Both the position numbers and the translations under genes were made by a program. This document shows positions 25,607 to 35,237 of a stretch of 64,000 nt of DNA, in pieces. A model generated the notes under the pieces. The model was given only the letters and a program-made list of their open reading frames with translations, did no database searches and was not told where the DNA came from. The stretch is from Balneolaceae bacterium. Lineage in GTDB: Bacteria; Bacteroidota; Rhodothermia; Balneolales; Balneolaceae. The DNA is taken from positions 62,001-126,000 of the forward strand of contig JAEPQE010000005.1 in assembly GCA_017640665.1 (NCBI GenBank), given 5' to 3'. Position 1 is the stretch's first letter; each line of letters begins with the position of its first letter.

Positions 25607-27115
25607 ATGAGAGTATACACCAAGTTATTTTACTCACTTTGTCTACTTATTCTTCTCGGGCTAAGTTCAGAAAATCTTATAGCTCAAAATCTTGAGAATT
25701 TTGAAGAAAAAGTTACTGAGTTCACCCTCGACAATGGCCTTCACTTCATTATTATAGAACGCCATGACGCCCCTGTAGTCAGTTTTTATACACAGGTTAA
25801 TGTTGGTGGTATTGACGAACCTATGGGAAATACCGGGATAGCTCATATTTTCGAACATCTGGCTTTTAAAGGGGATCATTATGTAGGAACCACTGATTGG
25901 GTAGCCGAAAAAAAAGTAATTGATCAAATGGATGAGGTTTATAAGACCTGGCTATATGAGTCTTATAAACCAAATCCTGATACCGGATTGATGGCAGAGA
26001 AATGGGAAGAATTCCAGGCGCTTCAGGAAGAAGCTAAAACCTATGTAGTAAATAATGAGTTCTCACAGGTTGTTCAACGCAATGGCGGAACAGGAATGAA
26101 CGCCAGTACCCGATGGGACTTTACCGACTACTTTTACAGTCTTCCTTCCAATAAGGTAGAACTCTGGTTTAGTCTTGAAGCAGGGCGATTTATGCAACCT
26201 ACTTACCGAGAGTTCTATATTGAGAAGGAAGTTGTACGTGAGGAACGCAGAATGAGAACGGATTCAAATCCTTTCGGAAGACTGGTGGAAGAGTTTTTGG
26301 CAACCGCTTATGCTGCTCACCCTTATGGCCGACCTATAGTAGGTTGGAATTCTGACATCACAGCTTCTACTATTGAAGACGCTCATGAGTTTTATGAAAC
26401 CTATTATGTGCCGTCTAATATCACCTTTGGTATTGCCGGGGATGTTGATCCCGAACAAATGAAGAAATTTGCAGAAGAGTACTTTGGCGATATGAGAGGA
26501 AAAGGTAAGGTGGCTCCCCCTGTTACTACCATTGAGCCCGAGCAGCGTGGTGAACGAAGAGTGGTTATTGAAGGAAATTCCCAGCCATTAATGATGTTTG
26601 GATATCATACAGTATCCGCTACTCACCCTGATTATGAGCCTCTCATTTTATTAGGCAGAATTCTTAGTTCTGGAAGAACCTCTATACTTTACAAAGAGTT
26701 TATTGAAGAACAGCAAACCGCTCTTCAAATTCAGAATTTTGAAGGTATACCGGGTACAAGATATCCCGGGTTATTTCTTTCATTGGTTGTGCCAAATACC
26801 GGTGTTGACCTGGACAGTCTTGAGCAATCGATCTACGACGAATTTGATGAGGTAAAAGAAGGGGCTATAACCCAGGAACAACTAGATAGGGTTCGAACAA
26901 ATTTAAGAGCTGGTATAATCAGGTCTTTGGCTAATAATACAGGGTTGGCCTCTTACTTTGTAAATACTCATGTAGAGCAAGGCAGTTGGAAAGATGTATT
27001 CAATCAGCTTGATCGATATGAAGCCGTTACTCTTGAAGATTTGCAGCGAGTAGCCAGTACATACCTCACAAAGAAAAACAGAACTGTTGGCCTTACCGTC
27101 AAAATTGATTCCTAA
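25607..27115 (+). CDS. M16 zinc peptidase, active subunit
   Basis: Exported metallopeptidase of 502 residues. The ATG at 25607 gives a signal peptide (MRVYTKLFYSLCLLILLGLS) and cuts off an unsupported upstream extension. The inverted zinc motif HIFEH is at residues 80-84, and the third zinc ligand Glu is in the EKEVVREERRM segment. The M16 C-terminal inactive half follows in the same chain (about 300-500). It should act in the periplasm, degrading peptides, as a complex with the partner encoded 25 bases downstream. Confidence 0.92.
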   Translation: MRVYTKLFYSLCLLILLGLSSENLIAQNLENFEEKVTEFTLDNGLHFIIIERHDAPVVSFYTQVNVGGIDEPMGNTGIAHIFEHLAFKGDHYVGTTDWVAEKKVIDQMDEVYKTWLYESYKPNPDTGLMAEKWEEFQALQEEAKTYVVNNEFSQVVQRNGGTGMNASTRWDFTDYFYSLPSNKVELWFSLEAGRFMQPTYREFYIEKEVVREERRMRTDSNPFGRLVEEFLATAYAAHPYGRPIVGWNSDITASTIEDAHEFYETYYVPSNITFGIAGDVDPEQMKKFAEEYFGDMRGKGKVAPPVTTIEPEQRGERRVVIEGNSQPLMMFGYHTVSATHPDYEPLILLGRILSSGRTSILYKEFIEEQQTALQIQNFEGIPGTRYPGLFLSLVVPNTGVDLDSLEQSIYDEFDEVKEGAITQEQLDRVRTNLRAGIIRSLANNTGLASYFVNTHVEQGSWKDVFNQLDRYEAVTLEDLQRVASTYLTKKNRTVGLTVKIDS

Positions 27116-27140
27116 TCTCCCATCTCCAATGATCACTATT

Positions 27141-29210
27141 ATGAAACGCACTGTATTATTTTTATTTATGATGTTGCTATCAGTTTCTGTGATGGCACAA
27201 AAAAAGTATGACGAAATTACCTATCCGGAACTCAACGAGTTTGAAAAAGCTAATGTTGAAGAGTTTACTTTAGACAATGGGATCACTTTTTATCTGGTGG
27301 AAGATAAAGAACTCCCATTGATCAGAGTAAGTGTAACGGTGAGAACGGGCAGCTTACTTGAGCCAAGTAGCAAAACCGGGTTGGCGAGCCTTACCGGACA
27401 AGTAATGAGAGAAGGTGGATCCGTCAATTACCCTGCCGATGAACTCAATCTGCTTTTAGAGAATAATGCTGCTTTTATGAGTACTTTTATTGGATTTGGT
27501 TCAGGCGGAGCAAGTATGAACTTATTGAAAGAAGATTTTGATGAGCTCCTGCCTGTATTTGTAGATTTAATCCAAAACCCGGCTTTCCCCGAAGACAAAA
27601 TTGACTTGGCAAAAACTCAGGCAAAGTCGAATATCTCAAGAAGAAACGACGGTCAACAGGGGATTGCTGTTCGTGAATTCCGCAAGCTCATATACGGAAA
27701 GGACATCCCTTACACTACTCAGGCTGAATACGCTACTATAGATGCTATCACCAAAGAGGATATGATTGATTTTCACAAACAGGCATTTGTTGGAAATAAT
27801 ATGATGATTGGGGTAATTGGGGACTTTGATACCAGAGACATGAAACGAAAACTCGAAGAAGATTTCGGAAGTCTAAATGCCGGAAGTGAAACAACTCTTC
27901 TTTACCCAGATATAGATTATGACTTCCCTTCTACCGTTAATTTGATAGATAAACCTGATGTGAATCAAAGTTTTGTGTTTGCTGGTCATATTGGAGGCTT
28001 ACGCGAAAATCCTGATTACGCAGCATTACAACTTATGAATGAGGTTTTAAGTGGTAGCGGAATTGGTTCCGGACGTTTATTTCAAACGGTAAGATCTGAT
28101 CTTGGTTTAGCTTATTCAGTATTCGGGGAGTATTCCAGTAATATTAACTATCCAGGATTCTTTTATGTAGGAGTTATGACTCAAAGCTCTACCACTGCTG
28201 AAGCTATTGATGCGATGCTGGCTGAACTAAGAAAGCTGCAAAATGAATCTGTCCCTGAAGAGGAGCTAAATGAAGCCAAAGACCGATTTCTTAATTCTTT
28301 GGTTTTCAGATACGACAGTAAAAATAAAATTCTAAGCGAACGAATTAATAACGAGTATAACGGTCTTCCACAGGATTACTTTGATCAATATGTAGAGCAA
28401 TTAAAACAAGTTACTTCGGAAGACATAAAACATGTAGCCAACGAATACATCAAACCCGATAAGGTTCAGATTCTGGTTGTTGGTAATGCGGAAGAAATTG
28501 GTGATCAGCTCAACAAATACGGGGTAGTAAACAACGTGGATATCTCTATTCCCCTTCCGGCTTCTGATGAAGAAGAGGTTTCAGGGGATGCTGCCGAAGG
28601 TAAAGCGTTACTTGAAAAAATGGCGAAGTCTATAAACCCCGATGGAAAACAAGTTGGCAATGTAGTTGTACAATCAACCGTAACTCAAGTCACTCCGATG
28701 GGTGCTATTGATATCAAAAACTCAGCTACATTTAATTACAAAGAAGTAAGTATGGTTGCTAATCTTGAAACTCCCCAAGGAAATGTGACCATGGAAGTTA
28801 AAAACGGGTCTGGTGTGATGAAAGCAATGGGTCAGGAGCAACCACTGCCTCCTCCAATGGCTAGTGCTATGACTGATGATATTAGATATCACTACCTCAG
28901 TGCTTCATCAAAACATGAGAATTTGGAAGCAGAATACCTTGGCATGGAAGAAGTTGATGGCAAAGATTACGCAGCTTTAAGGATCATTGCAGAGAACCCG
29001 ATAACCTTCTTGGTAGATCCGGAGACCGGCCTTCCTCATTTTTCACGGAAAGCTCAACTCAATATGCAAACAGGAACTTTTGTTACATTGGTGGTTAGTT
29101 ACTCCGACTGGAGAAATGTAGATGGTGTGATGTATGCTTTTTCAACTGAAACAGTTAATGATGGAGAAAAAGCTTCTGCCACTATATTTGAGGAAGTGTC
29201 GATTAACTAG
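27141..29210 (+). CDS. M16 peptidase homologue, inactive subunit
   Basis: Exported protein of 689 residues from the ATG at 27141 (signal MKRTVLFLFMMLLSVSVMAQ). It has the M16 fold (VRTGSLLEPSSKTGLASL ... YGKDIPYTTQAEY) but where the zinc HxxEH should be it reads LTGQVMREG, so it cannot bind zinc. Such proteins pair with an active M16B subunit to form the chamber. A C-terminal domain of about 210 residues (from NPDGKQVGNVVVQ) is extra: it is beta-rich and resembles outer-membrane-lipoprotein sorting folds such as LolA, but I cannot name it. A strong terminator follows. Confidence 0.9.
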   Translation: MKRTVLFLFMMLLSVSVMAQKKYDEITYPELNEFEKANVEEFTLDNGITFYLVEDKELPLIRVSVTVRTGSLLEPSSKTGLASLTGQVMREGGSVNYPADELNLLLENNAAFMSTFIGFGSGGASMNLLKEDFDELLPVFVDLIQNPAFPEDKIDLAKTQAKSNISRRNDGQQGIAVREFRKLIYGKDIPYTTQAEYATIDAITKEDMIDFHKQAFVGNNMMIGVIGDFDTRDMKRKLEEDFGSLNAGSETTLLYPDIDYDFPSTVNLIDKPDVNQSFVFAGHIGGLRENPDYAALQLMNEVLSGSGIGSGRLFQTVRSDLGLAYSVFGEYSSNINYPGFFYVGVMTQSSTTAEAIDAMLAELRKLQNESVPEEELNEAKDRFLNSLVFRYDSKNKILSERINNEYNGLPQDYFDQYVEQLKQVTSEDIKHVANEYIKPDKVQILVVGNAEEIGDQLNKYGVVNNVDISIPLPASDEEEVSGDAAEGKALLEKMAKSINPDGKQVGNVVVQSTVTQVTPMGAIDIKNSATFNYKEVSMVANLETPQGNVTMEVKNGSGVMKAMGQEQPLPPPMASAMTDDIRYHYLSASSKHENLEAEYLGMEEVDGKDYAALRIIAENPITFLVDPETGLPHFSRKAQLNMQTGTFVTLVVSYSDWRNVDGVMYAFSTETVNDGEKASATIFEEVSIN

Positions 29211-29230
29211 AAAATAACCTGCTTATTTTA

Positions 29231-29264
29231 AAACCCGGTATAATTCATCTACCGGGTTTTTTTA
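29231..29264 (+). terminator. Intrinsic terminator of the M16 pair
   Basis: AAACCCGGTA (29231-29240) pairs with TACCGGGTTT (29250-29259) in a perfect 10-bp stem with a 9-base loop, followed by a T-run. It lies 20 bases past the second M16 gene. Confidence 0.93.
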
Positions 29265-29318
29265 TACCTACAAATTGAGGAAATTGTTCTGTAAATAAAA
29301 TCAAAAAGATAGAAGAAC

Positions 29319-29852
29319 ATGGAAAACTGGGAAAATGAATACCCTGAAAGCACGGAGTATGCGCACTTCTATTCTACCTATGTGGAGCTGGTAGAGAAGG
29401 CGAATATTATCACCACGTTAAATAATCTGATGCATGAAGTGTATACGCTCATGAACTCTGTCTCTGGTGATAAAGCCTATTTCCGGTACGCTCCGGAAAA
29501 ATGGACACTTAAAGAAGTGTTGGGGCACATGATCGAAACCGAGCGATTATTTTCTTACCGGGCTTTTGCCATAAGTCGTGGAGATAAAAAGCCTTTACCT
29601 GGTATGGATCAAAATGAGTACATGGAGGGTAACAATTATAACAACCGAACTTTGGCTAATCTCTCAAATGAGTATCTCGCAGTTCGGGTGTCTACAATCC
29701 ACTTACTCGGTAGTATGACTAAAGAAATGATCGCTCAGCAGGGAAATGCAAGTGGAACCGATGTAACTGTTCGGGCACTGGCCTTTATCATAGCCGGACA
29801 TGATATCCATCACCTAAATATTATTAAAGAGAAATATCTGGCTGAAGATTAA
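29319..29852 (+). CDS. DinB-family protein
   Basis: A 177-residue four-helix protein of the DinB/YfiT superfamily, which often uses a His triad to bind a metal and act as thiol-dependent transferase. Candidate ligands are the histidines in LGHMIETE (about residue 69) and AGHDIHHLNII (about 160-165). The N-terminal NLMHEVYTLMNSVSG and APEKWTLKEVLGH segments are typical. The substrate is unknown (bacillithiol or similar thiols in characterised members). It stands alone. Confidence 0.82.
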   Translation: MENWENEYPESTEYAHFYSTYVELVEKANIITTLNNLMHEVYTLMNSVSGDKAYFRYAPEKWTLKEVLGHMIETERLFSYRAFAISRGDKKPLPGMDQNEYMEGNNYNNRTLANLSNEYLAVRVSTIHLLGSMTKEMIAQQGNASGTDVTVRALAFIIAGHDIHHLNIIKEKYLAED

Positions 29853-29930
29853 TTTCTCAAAAAAGGCTGTTCCTTTTGTTTTATTAATTTTGAGCTACAT
29901 TAAAGAATCCATATTCACTAAAGAAAAGCT

Positions 29931-30383
29931 ATGTCTGATTCTGAAGAACAAAAAATCGTTCATATACACTTGCCTAAAGAAGAGTCTTTTAAAACCACTC
30001 TAACCGCAGGAGAACACGAGCTTATTGCGGATGAACCCCTTCATGTTGAAGGTGGGCAAAATCTGGGGCCAGATCCTTATGATTTACTTCTTATGGCACT
30101 TGGTTCGTGTACAGTAATGACAGTAAAAATGTATGCTCAGCGAAAGGGGTGGGAAGTTGGAGAAATGTATATGGAGCTTAAACATAATAAGAGCCATGTC
30201 GAAGATTGCAAGACCTGCGACAAACCCTCATCAAAAATTGACCTGATCGAAAAAGAGCTCATAATAAAAGGTGACCTAACGGATGAACAACAGGAAAAGC
30301 TCCTCGAAATTTCAAAAAAGTGCCCGGTACACCGAAGCTTATTAACCGAAGTTAGAATAGAAAGTACAATCAGTATTCAATAA
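29931..30383 (+). CDS. OsmC/Ohr-family peroxidase-like protein
   Basis: A 150-residue cytosolic protein. The two redox cysteines of the OsmC superfamily are seen in MALGSCTVMTVKMYA (about residue 60) and KKCPVHRSL (about 131). An additional pair (EDCKTCDKPSS) in the middle is not standard for OsmC and could form a metal or disulfide site. Members reduce organic hydroperoxides. The strong similarity to the general OsmC pattern does not distinguish OsmC from YhfA-type members. Confidence 0.9.
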   Translation: MSDSEEQKIVHIHLPKEESFKTTLTAGEHELIADEPLHVEGGQNLGPDPYDLLLMALGSCTVMTVKMYAQRKGWEVGEMYMELKHNKSHVEDCKTCDKPSSKIDLIEKELIIKGDLTDEQQEKLLEISKKCPVHRSLLTEVRIESTISIQ

Positions 30384-30426
30384 TTTACTTTCTATCTCGT
30401 TTTGAGCGCGAACCAATTGACGAAAT

Positions 30427-30762
30427 ATGCTTTACAGAATTGTTTTACTATTTAGTGTCTTATTTCTGGGATGTAATGATCTTTTCCAAAACGAACAATC
30501 GGATCGCATTTGGATGTTTGTAGCTTCTGCAGAACAACAATGTATTACCCCCGAATATTCATCCCTGGAGGTTGCTTTAAAACAACTTACTGATAACAAT
30601 ATCTCTGTTTTAAACTCGCGGGAATTAAACTACGTGGTTTGCGAAGCCTGCACATGCCCAACAGGGATTCAATATAATGCTCTTATTAAAGCCGAAGATC
30701 AGCAAAAAGCCATCGAACTTGGCTGGCAACGTGTTGATGAAGGAGATGATACCCCTGAATAA
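30427..30762 (+). CDS. Small lipoprotein with cysteine cluster
   Basis: About 111 residues. A lipoprotein signal (MLYRIVLLFSVLFLGC) ends with lipobox LGC. The mature part has QQCITPEY and VVCEACTCPTG, i.e. four cysteines besides the lipidated one, arranged CxxCxC. This suggests disulfides or metal binding in the periplasm. No family recognised. It follows the OsmC gene by 43 bases on the same strand, so the two may be co-transcribed. Confidence 0.7.
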   Translation: MLYRIVLLFSVLFLGCNDLFQNEQSDRIWMFVASAEQQCITPEYSSLEVALKQLTDNNISVLNSRELNYVVCEACTCPTGIQYNALIKAEDQQKAIELGWQRVDEGDDTPE

Positions 30763-30829
30763 ATATTTCTGTTTTAACTAACTACCTCTCACAATTCCTT
30801 TCACCATTTTCTATATTCTTTAAAATTAA

Positions 30830-32191
30830 ATGGTGACCATGACTAAAAAAGAAATTATACAGCTCATTAAAGAGCTTGGGGTTAAGAATGTTAAGTTTGG
30901 GATTACCGATATAGACGGAATACTGAGAGGAAAGATTATTAGTACAGAAAAATTTTTAAAGTCACTGAATGAGGGAATAGGTTTTTGCAATGTGATTTTC
31001 GGCTGGGATATGAACGATGCTTGCTACGACAATACCCGGGTTAGTGGATGGCAAACCGGATACCCCGATTCTTTCGCCTCAATCGATCCACATACATACC
31101 GTAAAATCCCCTGGGAGAATGAGAAGCCTTTTTTTCTTGGTGATTTTTCCGGCTCAGATGATATGAAAGAGGTTTGTCCCAGAACACTTCTTAAAAAAGT
31201 AAGAAGTGAAGCGACTGAAATGGGCTTCGTACCTAAATTTTCCTCAGAATTTGAGTGGTTCAATTTTGATGAAACCATGCATTCACTGAAAGAGAAAGAG
31301 TACACCGATCCAACCCCGTTAACCCCCGGTATGTTTGGCTATTCAGTACTCCGCGCTTCTCAAAACAGTGAATACATCAATGATTTGTTTGACCTTTTGG
31401 ATGGTTTTGGAATTCCTCTGGAAGGTTTTCATACCGAAACCGGGGATGGTGTATATGAAGCTGCAATCACCTATGATGAAATTTTAGAATCTGCAGATCG
31501 CGCCGCTCTTTTTAAGACCGCGGTAAAAGAAATCGCTTCTCAATATGATTTAACAGCTAGTTTTATGGCGAAGTGGAATCCTGAATTACCGGGATGCAGT
31601 GCCCATATTCATCAAAGTTTGTGGAATAAAAAAGGAGTGAACCTCTTTTTTGATAAGTCTAATGACGCAAACATGAGCCCACTGATGGAACATTATATCG
31701 CAGGACTATTGCATTGCCTCCCTCATATTCTGCCTATGTATGCCCCAACCGTTAATAGTTATAAACGTTATGTAGAAGGTTCCTGGGCTGCAACTTCTGT
31801 GAGCTGGGGAATTGAGAATCGAACAACAGCGCTCAGGGTTATAAATCATGGAAAACATTCGATAAGAATTGAGAACCGGGTTCCCGGAGCTGATGTGAAC
31901 CCTTATCTGAGTATGGCTGCAAGTTTAGCTTCCGGATTGTATGGTATTAAGCATAAACTAACACTGGATATCTCCCCTACCAAAGGGAATGAATACGAAA
32001 ATAAAAATTCCCAACCACTGCCAGAAGATCTCCACAAAGCTACTGAGGCTATGAAAAAATCTGATGTAGCTCACGATTTATTCGGAGATACTTTTGTTGA
32101 TCATTTCATCAAAACCAGAGAATGGGAATGGCGACAGTATAAACCTGAACAAAAGAATTGGGAATTAAAGCGCTACTTTGAAATCATCTAA
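30830..32191 (+). CDS. Glutamine-synthetase-like ligase
   Basis: A 453-residue GlnA-fold enzyme. The active-site pieces are present: SSEFEWFNF (metal Glu pair), HTETGDGVYEAA, GCSAHIHQSL (metal His), NSYKRYVEGSW and GIENRTTALRV (nucleotide/phosphate Arg), and RIENRVPGADVNPYL. It is closer to gamma-glutamyl-amine (PuuA/GlnT-like) ligases than to housekeeping GS, as its NGMHVH block reads CSAHIH and it lacks the usual adenylylation-loop tyrosine region. The substrate is unknown. An APH-type kinase and a HAD phosphatase lie downstream on the same strand. Two ATG codons (30830, 30839) are possible starts. Confidence 0.85.
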   Translation: MVTMTKKEIIQLIKELGVKNVKFGITDIDGILRGKIISTEKFLKSLNEGIGFCNVIFGWDMNDACYDNTRVSGWQTGYPDSFASIDPHTYRKIPWENEKPFFLGDFSGSDDMKEVCPRTLLKKVRSEATEMGFVPKFSSEFEWFNFDETMHSLKEKEYTDPTPLTPGMFGYSVLRASQNSEYINDLFDLLDGFGIPLEGFHTETGDGVYEAAITYDEILESADRAALFKTAVKEIASQYDLTASFMAKWNPELPGCSAHIHQSLWNKKGVNLFFDKSNDANMSPLMEHYIAGLLHCLPHILPMYAPTVNSYKRYVEGSWAATSVSWGIENRTTALRVINHGKHSIRIENRVPGADVNPYLSMAASLASGLYGIKHKLTLDISPTKGNEYENKNSQPLPEDLHKATEAMKKSDVAHDLFGDTFVDHFIKTREWEWRQYKPEQKNWELKRYFEII

Positions 32192-32293
32192 AAAATGATA
32201 CTGCAAGGAGTCAGTGAATTATATTTCTGATAAAGTTAATTTTGGCGAAACAATCTCATTAAATAAATACAAACTTTTGGCTATGAAAATGCT

Positions 32294-32317
32294 GCATTGT
32301 TCGTCTAAACGAACTGC
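32294..32317. other. Hairpin in kinase leader
   Basis: GTTCGT-ctaa-ACGAAC, extended outwards by GCA/TGC with a 2-base bulge. It lies in the 180-base gap between the GS-like gene and the kinase and may affect expression of the latter. A 19-codon frame (MKMLHCSSKRTASDSLNTL) overlaps it but is not convincing as a gene. Confidence 0.35.
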
Positions 32318-32370
32318 CTCTGATTCACTTAATACTTTGTAAAGACTCATTCAATCTTAATTAAGGAAAT

Positions 32371-33414
32371 ATGTCTTTTATAGACTTTAATTACATTGTA
32401 CATGAAGCGTGGATGGCCTACGACAGTTCCCGTGAAATCATTCGTATTGAAGACATTAGTGCGAAAGTTTCTACGAATCATGTGTACCGTATTACATTAA
32501 AAGACCACAACTTCATAGTTGCAAAGCTCTCTTATTTTGGAAAGTTCGAGCATTTTGTGGAAGACCATACCATCATAAACGCGCTTTCCAACAACTTACC
32601 TTCTCCATTCGAAAATTTTCTGGCTCGCTCTTTAATGAAAGGAAACGAGCTGTTTGTGCATCGTCATCAAAGTGAGGCGATTGATGCCTGGGTAGTGTTT
32701 TATCGTCCTATTAAAATCAAGAACAAGCTACCAAGACGACTTAGCGAACATCAAATCAAACAGATAGGACGTGAAGCCGCTAAATTCCATAAAGCGTGCC
32801 ATACCGTACGGGGAACCCTCCCTCCTTCTGCAAAAAGCATGCTGGTAGATGTTGATGGGCTACTAAATGATTTGAATACCGAAGAAGGGGCATTTCATTT
32901 TCATCAATACAGTGATTTGATCAAAAAGCAATGCGAAACCTTCAAAGAAAATTATGGGAAGCTGGATGCAGACTCGTTTGATACAATTCCAGTGTTTGTA
33001 GACTGGAATATTGGAAATTTCTCCGTCAATGATAACTTCCGTTTTTTCTCACGATGGGATTACGACTGGTTCCGTATGAGCTCCCGCATCATGGATTTCT
33101 ATTTCTTCAGTCGTGTTGTTTCTGATGTTGGCGACAGAACTATCTTTACTTACAACATCGATATTTTGATGGAAGAACGGTTTATCCTCTTTTTGAAAAG
33201 CTACCATGAGGTATTTCCACTTACAGAGAAGGAAATCCTGCTTCTTAGAGAAACCTACCGGTTCTTTCTGCTTACTTATGTAGTAAAATATGGACGTTAT
33301 TTTTTCCACGAAGTATTTGCTACAAAACTCCAAAAGGAAACTTTCGATATCCATCTTCCTGCTATAGACAAAAAATTTGATCCCAAACCTTTACTAAAAG
33401 CCCTCAACCTTTAA
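32371..33414 (+). CDS. APH-like small-molecule kinase
   Basis: A 347-residue protein of the aminoglycoside/choline phosphotransferase (APH) fold. The Brenner-type catalytic motif, usually HGDxxxxN, reads VDWNIGN, keeping the catalytic Asp and the Asn four residues on; the metal-binding DFG-equivalent is RWDYDW. N-terminal HNFIVAKL supplies the ATP-binding Lys. It should phosphorylate a small molecule, not a protein. Its stop is two bases before the next start, so it is coupled to the HAD hydrolase; a kinase-phosphatase pair is suggested. Confidence 0.8.
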   Translation: MSFIDFNYIVHEAWMAYDSSREIIRIEDISAKVSTNHVYRITLKDHNFIVAKLSYFGKFEHFVEDHTIINALSNNLPSPFENFLARSLMKGNELFVHRHQSEAIDAWVVFYRPIKIKNKLPRRLSEHQIKQIGREAAKFHKACHTVRGTLPPSAKSMLVDVDGLLNDLNTEEGAFHFHQYSDLIKKQCETFKENYGKLDADSFDTIPVFVDWNIGNFSVNDNFRFFSRWDYDWFRMSSRIMDFYFFSRVVSDVGDRTIFTYNIDILMEERFILFLKSYHEVFPLTEKEILLLRETYRFFLLTYVVKYGRYFFHEVFATKLQKETFDIHLPAIDKKFDPKPLLKALNL

Positions 33415-33416
33415 TT

Positions 33417-34265
33417 ATGAGTTACCCTTCTTTTTTCGACATTGCCAAAGATTTTAAAGTGATTATGCTCGATTCTTATGGAGTTGTTAAAAATCACCGG
33501 GGTCTAATTTCCGGAATAGACAAAACTATTGATTGGATAAAGGGGGAAGGCAAAACTTTTCGCTTGCTCACTAACGATGCCTCGCGAAGTCAGCATCAGC
33601 AAATGGAAAGCCTGGCTTCACTTGGGCTTCCAGGGATAGAACTCCATGAAATTGTCACCTCCGGAATGATGGCTAAACAGTTTCTGCAACAAAAAATCAC
33701 AGACGGTCGAATTGCCTACCTGGGCACAGAAAATTCTGCGGAGTATATTCTTCAGTCCGGCTTGCAGCACGTGGCGGTAAGTGATGTTGACCTGGAAAAT
33801 ATTGATGATATCTCCGCTTTTGTTTTCCTGGATGATGAAGGGTTCGACTGGAATACCGATATAAATAAAACAGTAAATTTGCTCCGAAAGAAAACGATGC
33901 CGGTGATTCTGGCTAACTCTGACAAGTTTTATCCCGTAGCTAAAAATGATGTGGCTGTGGCTACCGGAGGGATAGCCAAATTAGTAGAAAGCATGCTCCG
34001 TAAAAAATTTATCCACTTCGGAAAGCCCGACTCCCAAATGTTTATGTATGCTTATGAAAGGCTCGTAGATGAGCTTGGAGAAATAGATAAAAGTGACATT
34101 CTGATGGTTGGTGATACTTTGGAAACGGATATTTTGGGAGGAAATAAATTCGGTGTAAAAACAATGCTGGTACTTTCAGGAAATACCCGCGAAGACCGTG
34201 TAGAATCGAATATTAGTTCTTCAGGAATTATTCCCGATTACATTTGTGAATCGGTGGTGGAGTAA
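33417..34265 (+). CDS. HAD-IIA hydrolase with altered DxD motif
   Basis: A 282-residue phosphatase of the NagD-like HAD subclass IIA. Motif I reads VIMLDSYGVV: the nucleophile Asp is kept but the second Asp (acid/base) is replaced by Tyr, as in HAD-IIA proteins with a DxW motif (TIGR01459-like). Motif II is LLTNDASRS, motif III contains a Lys in HFGKPDSQMF, and motif IV is ILMVGDTLETDILGG. The cap domain lies between residues 80 and 190. Coupled to the kinase upstream. Confidence 0.86.
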   Translation: MSYPSFFDIAKDFKVIMLDSYGVVKNHRGLISGIDKTIDWIKGEGKTFRLLTNDASRSQHQQMESLASLGLPGIELHEIVTSGMMAKQFLQQKITDGRIAYLGTENSAEYILQSGLQHVAVSDVDLENIDDISAFVFLDDEGFDWNTDINKTVNLLRKKTMPVILANSDKFYPVAKNDVAVATGGIAKLVESMLRKKFIHFGKPDSQMFMYAYERLVDELGEIDKSDILMVGDTLETDILGGNKFGVKTMLVLSGNTREDRVESNISSSGIIPDYICESVVE

Positions 34266-34266
34266 A

Positions 34267-35235
34267 ATGTATTTAAAAAAGATTTTCTATATAACCTGCA
34301 TTATAATTCTGGCAACATGTTCATCCTCAAAAAAAACCAGTAAGCGGAATTTTTCAGGTGAAATAGTTTATAAAACTATTATTAAACCCAAAACTGAAGC
34401 TCTTAATGTTGACAGCCTGATGCAGTCTTTGCAAGGTGATGAGACCCGATATATAATAAATGATAGCTTATACAAGTCTTCATATTATTCGGATGGAGAG
34501 TTTACTTACTCATTTACTTACGATTCAAAAACGAAACGAATGTATGATTACAGAACTGGAATGCAGTATGTAACATACAGAGACTCTCGTGCACCAAATG
34601 AGACAGAGCTAGATATAAAAATCAATAGAGATTCTGTAATTTCAATCTTGGGGTATAAAGCTTATCAGACTATTAACAATACTTATGATTATAGTACAAC
34701 CACTTATTATTCTGATGCGATAAGAATTAAGTATTCAGCATTTGAAGACCATAATGTAGGCCATTGGTACGAACGGCTACAACTAACTAATGGGGCTATT
34801 TCTTTAAAGAGTATCACTTATAAAGAAACGCACTTAGAAATTCTAGAAGCTGTAGAAGTTAAACACCGGGAACTCAAACCGGAGGAGTTCGAACTTCCGG
34901 AAGGATTACCTGTAATTGCTTCTTATTCTGTTCTGGACGAACAAGTAGAGTTAATTAGCCCAACACCTAATCAGATAAGGTGCTATCAATCAAAAATCGC
35001 GGCAGCTCCCGATATCTATGAAAATGAAGACCGCGAATTTACTTCCTATGTAGCTTTTCTTGTAACGAAACAAGGAAAAGCTAAATTCGCCTACGCCGCG
35101 GAAGTTGATGATTATGGATTGTCAAAAATCGCGGTTGATATCATTGAGACTTGTAACCTGAACTTCAGGCCAGGAAAGAAAAACGGTGTAATAATCGAAA
35201 GCGAATCTTTCCTTCCTGTTTATTTTCAAATCTGA
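34267..35235 (+). CDS. Lipoprotein with TonB-C-like end
   Basis: About 322 residues, starting at the ATG at 34267, one base after the HAD stop; upstream in-frame starts overlap that gene. Lipobox LATC at about residues 15-18 (MYLKKIFYITCIIILATCSSS). A repeated-strand domain (about 30-220) resembles GLPGLI-type Bacteroidota proteins (SYYSDGEFTYSFTYDSKTKR, in parts). The C-terminal 90 residues match a TonB_C fold (FLVTKQGKAKFAYAAEV ... ETCNLNFRPGKKNG). Function unknown. Probably the last gene of the GS-kinase-HAD group. Confidence 0.7.
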   Translation: MYLKKIFYITCIIILATCSSSKKTSKRNFSGEIVYKTIIKPKTEALNVDSLMQSLQGDETRYIINDSLYKSSYYSDGEFTYSFTYDSKTKRMYDYRTGMQYVTYRDSRAPNETELDIKINRDSVISILGYKAYQTINNTYDYSTTTYYSDAIRIKYSAFEDHNVGHWYERLQLTNGAISLKSITYKETHLEILEAVEVKHRELKPEEFELPEGLPVIASYSVLDEQVELISPTPNQIRCYQSKIAAAPDIYENEDREFTSYVAFLVTKQGKAKFAYAAEVDDYGLSKIAVDIIETCNLNFRPGKKNGVIIESESFLPVYFQI

Positions 35236-35237
35236 TG

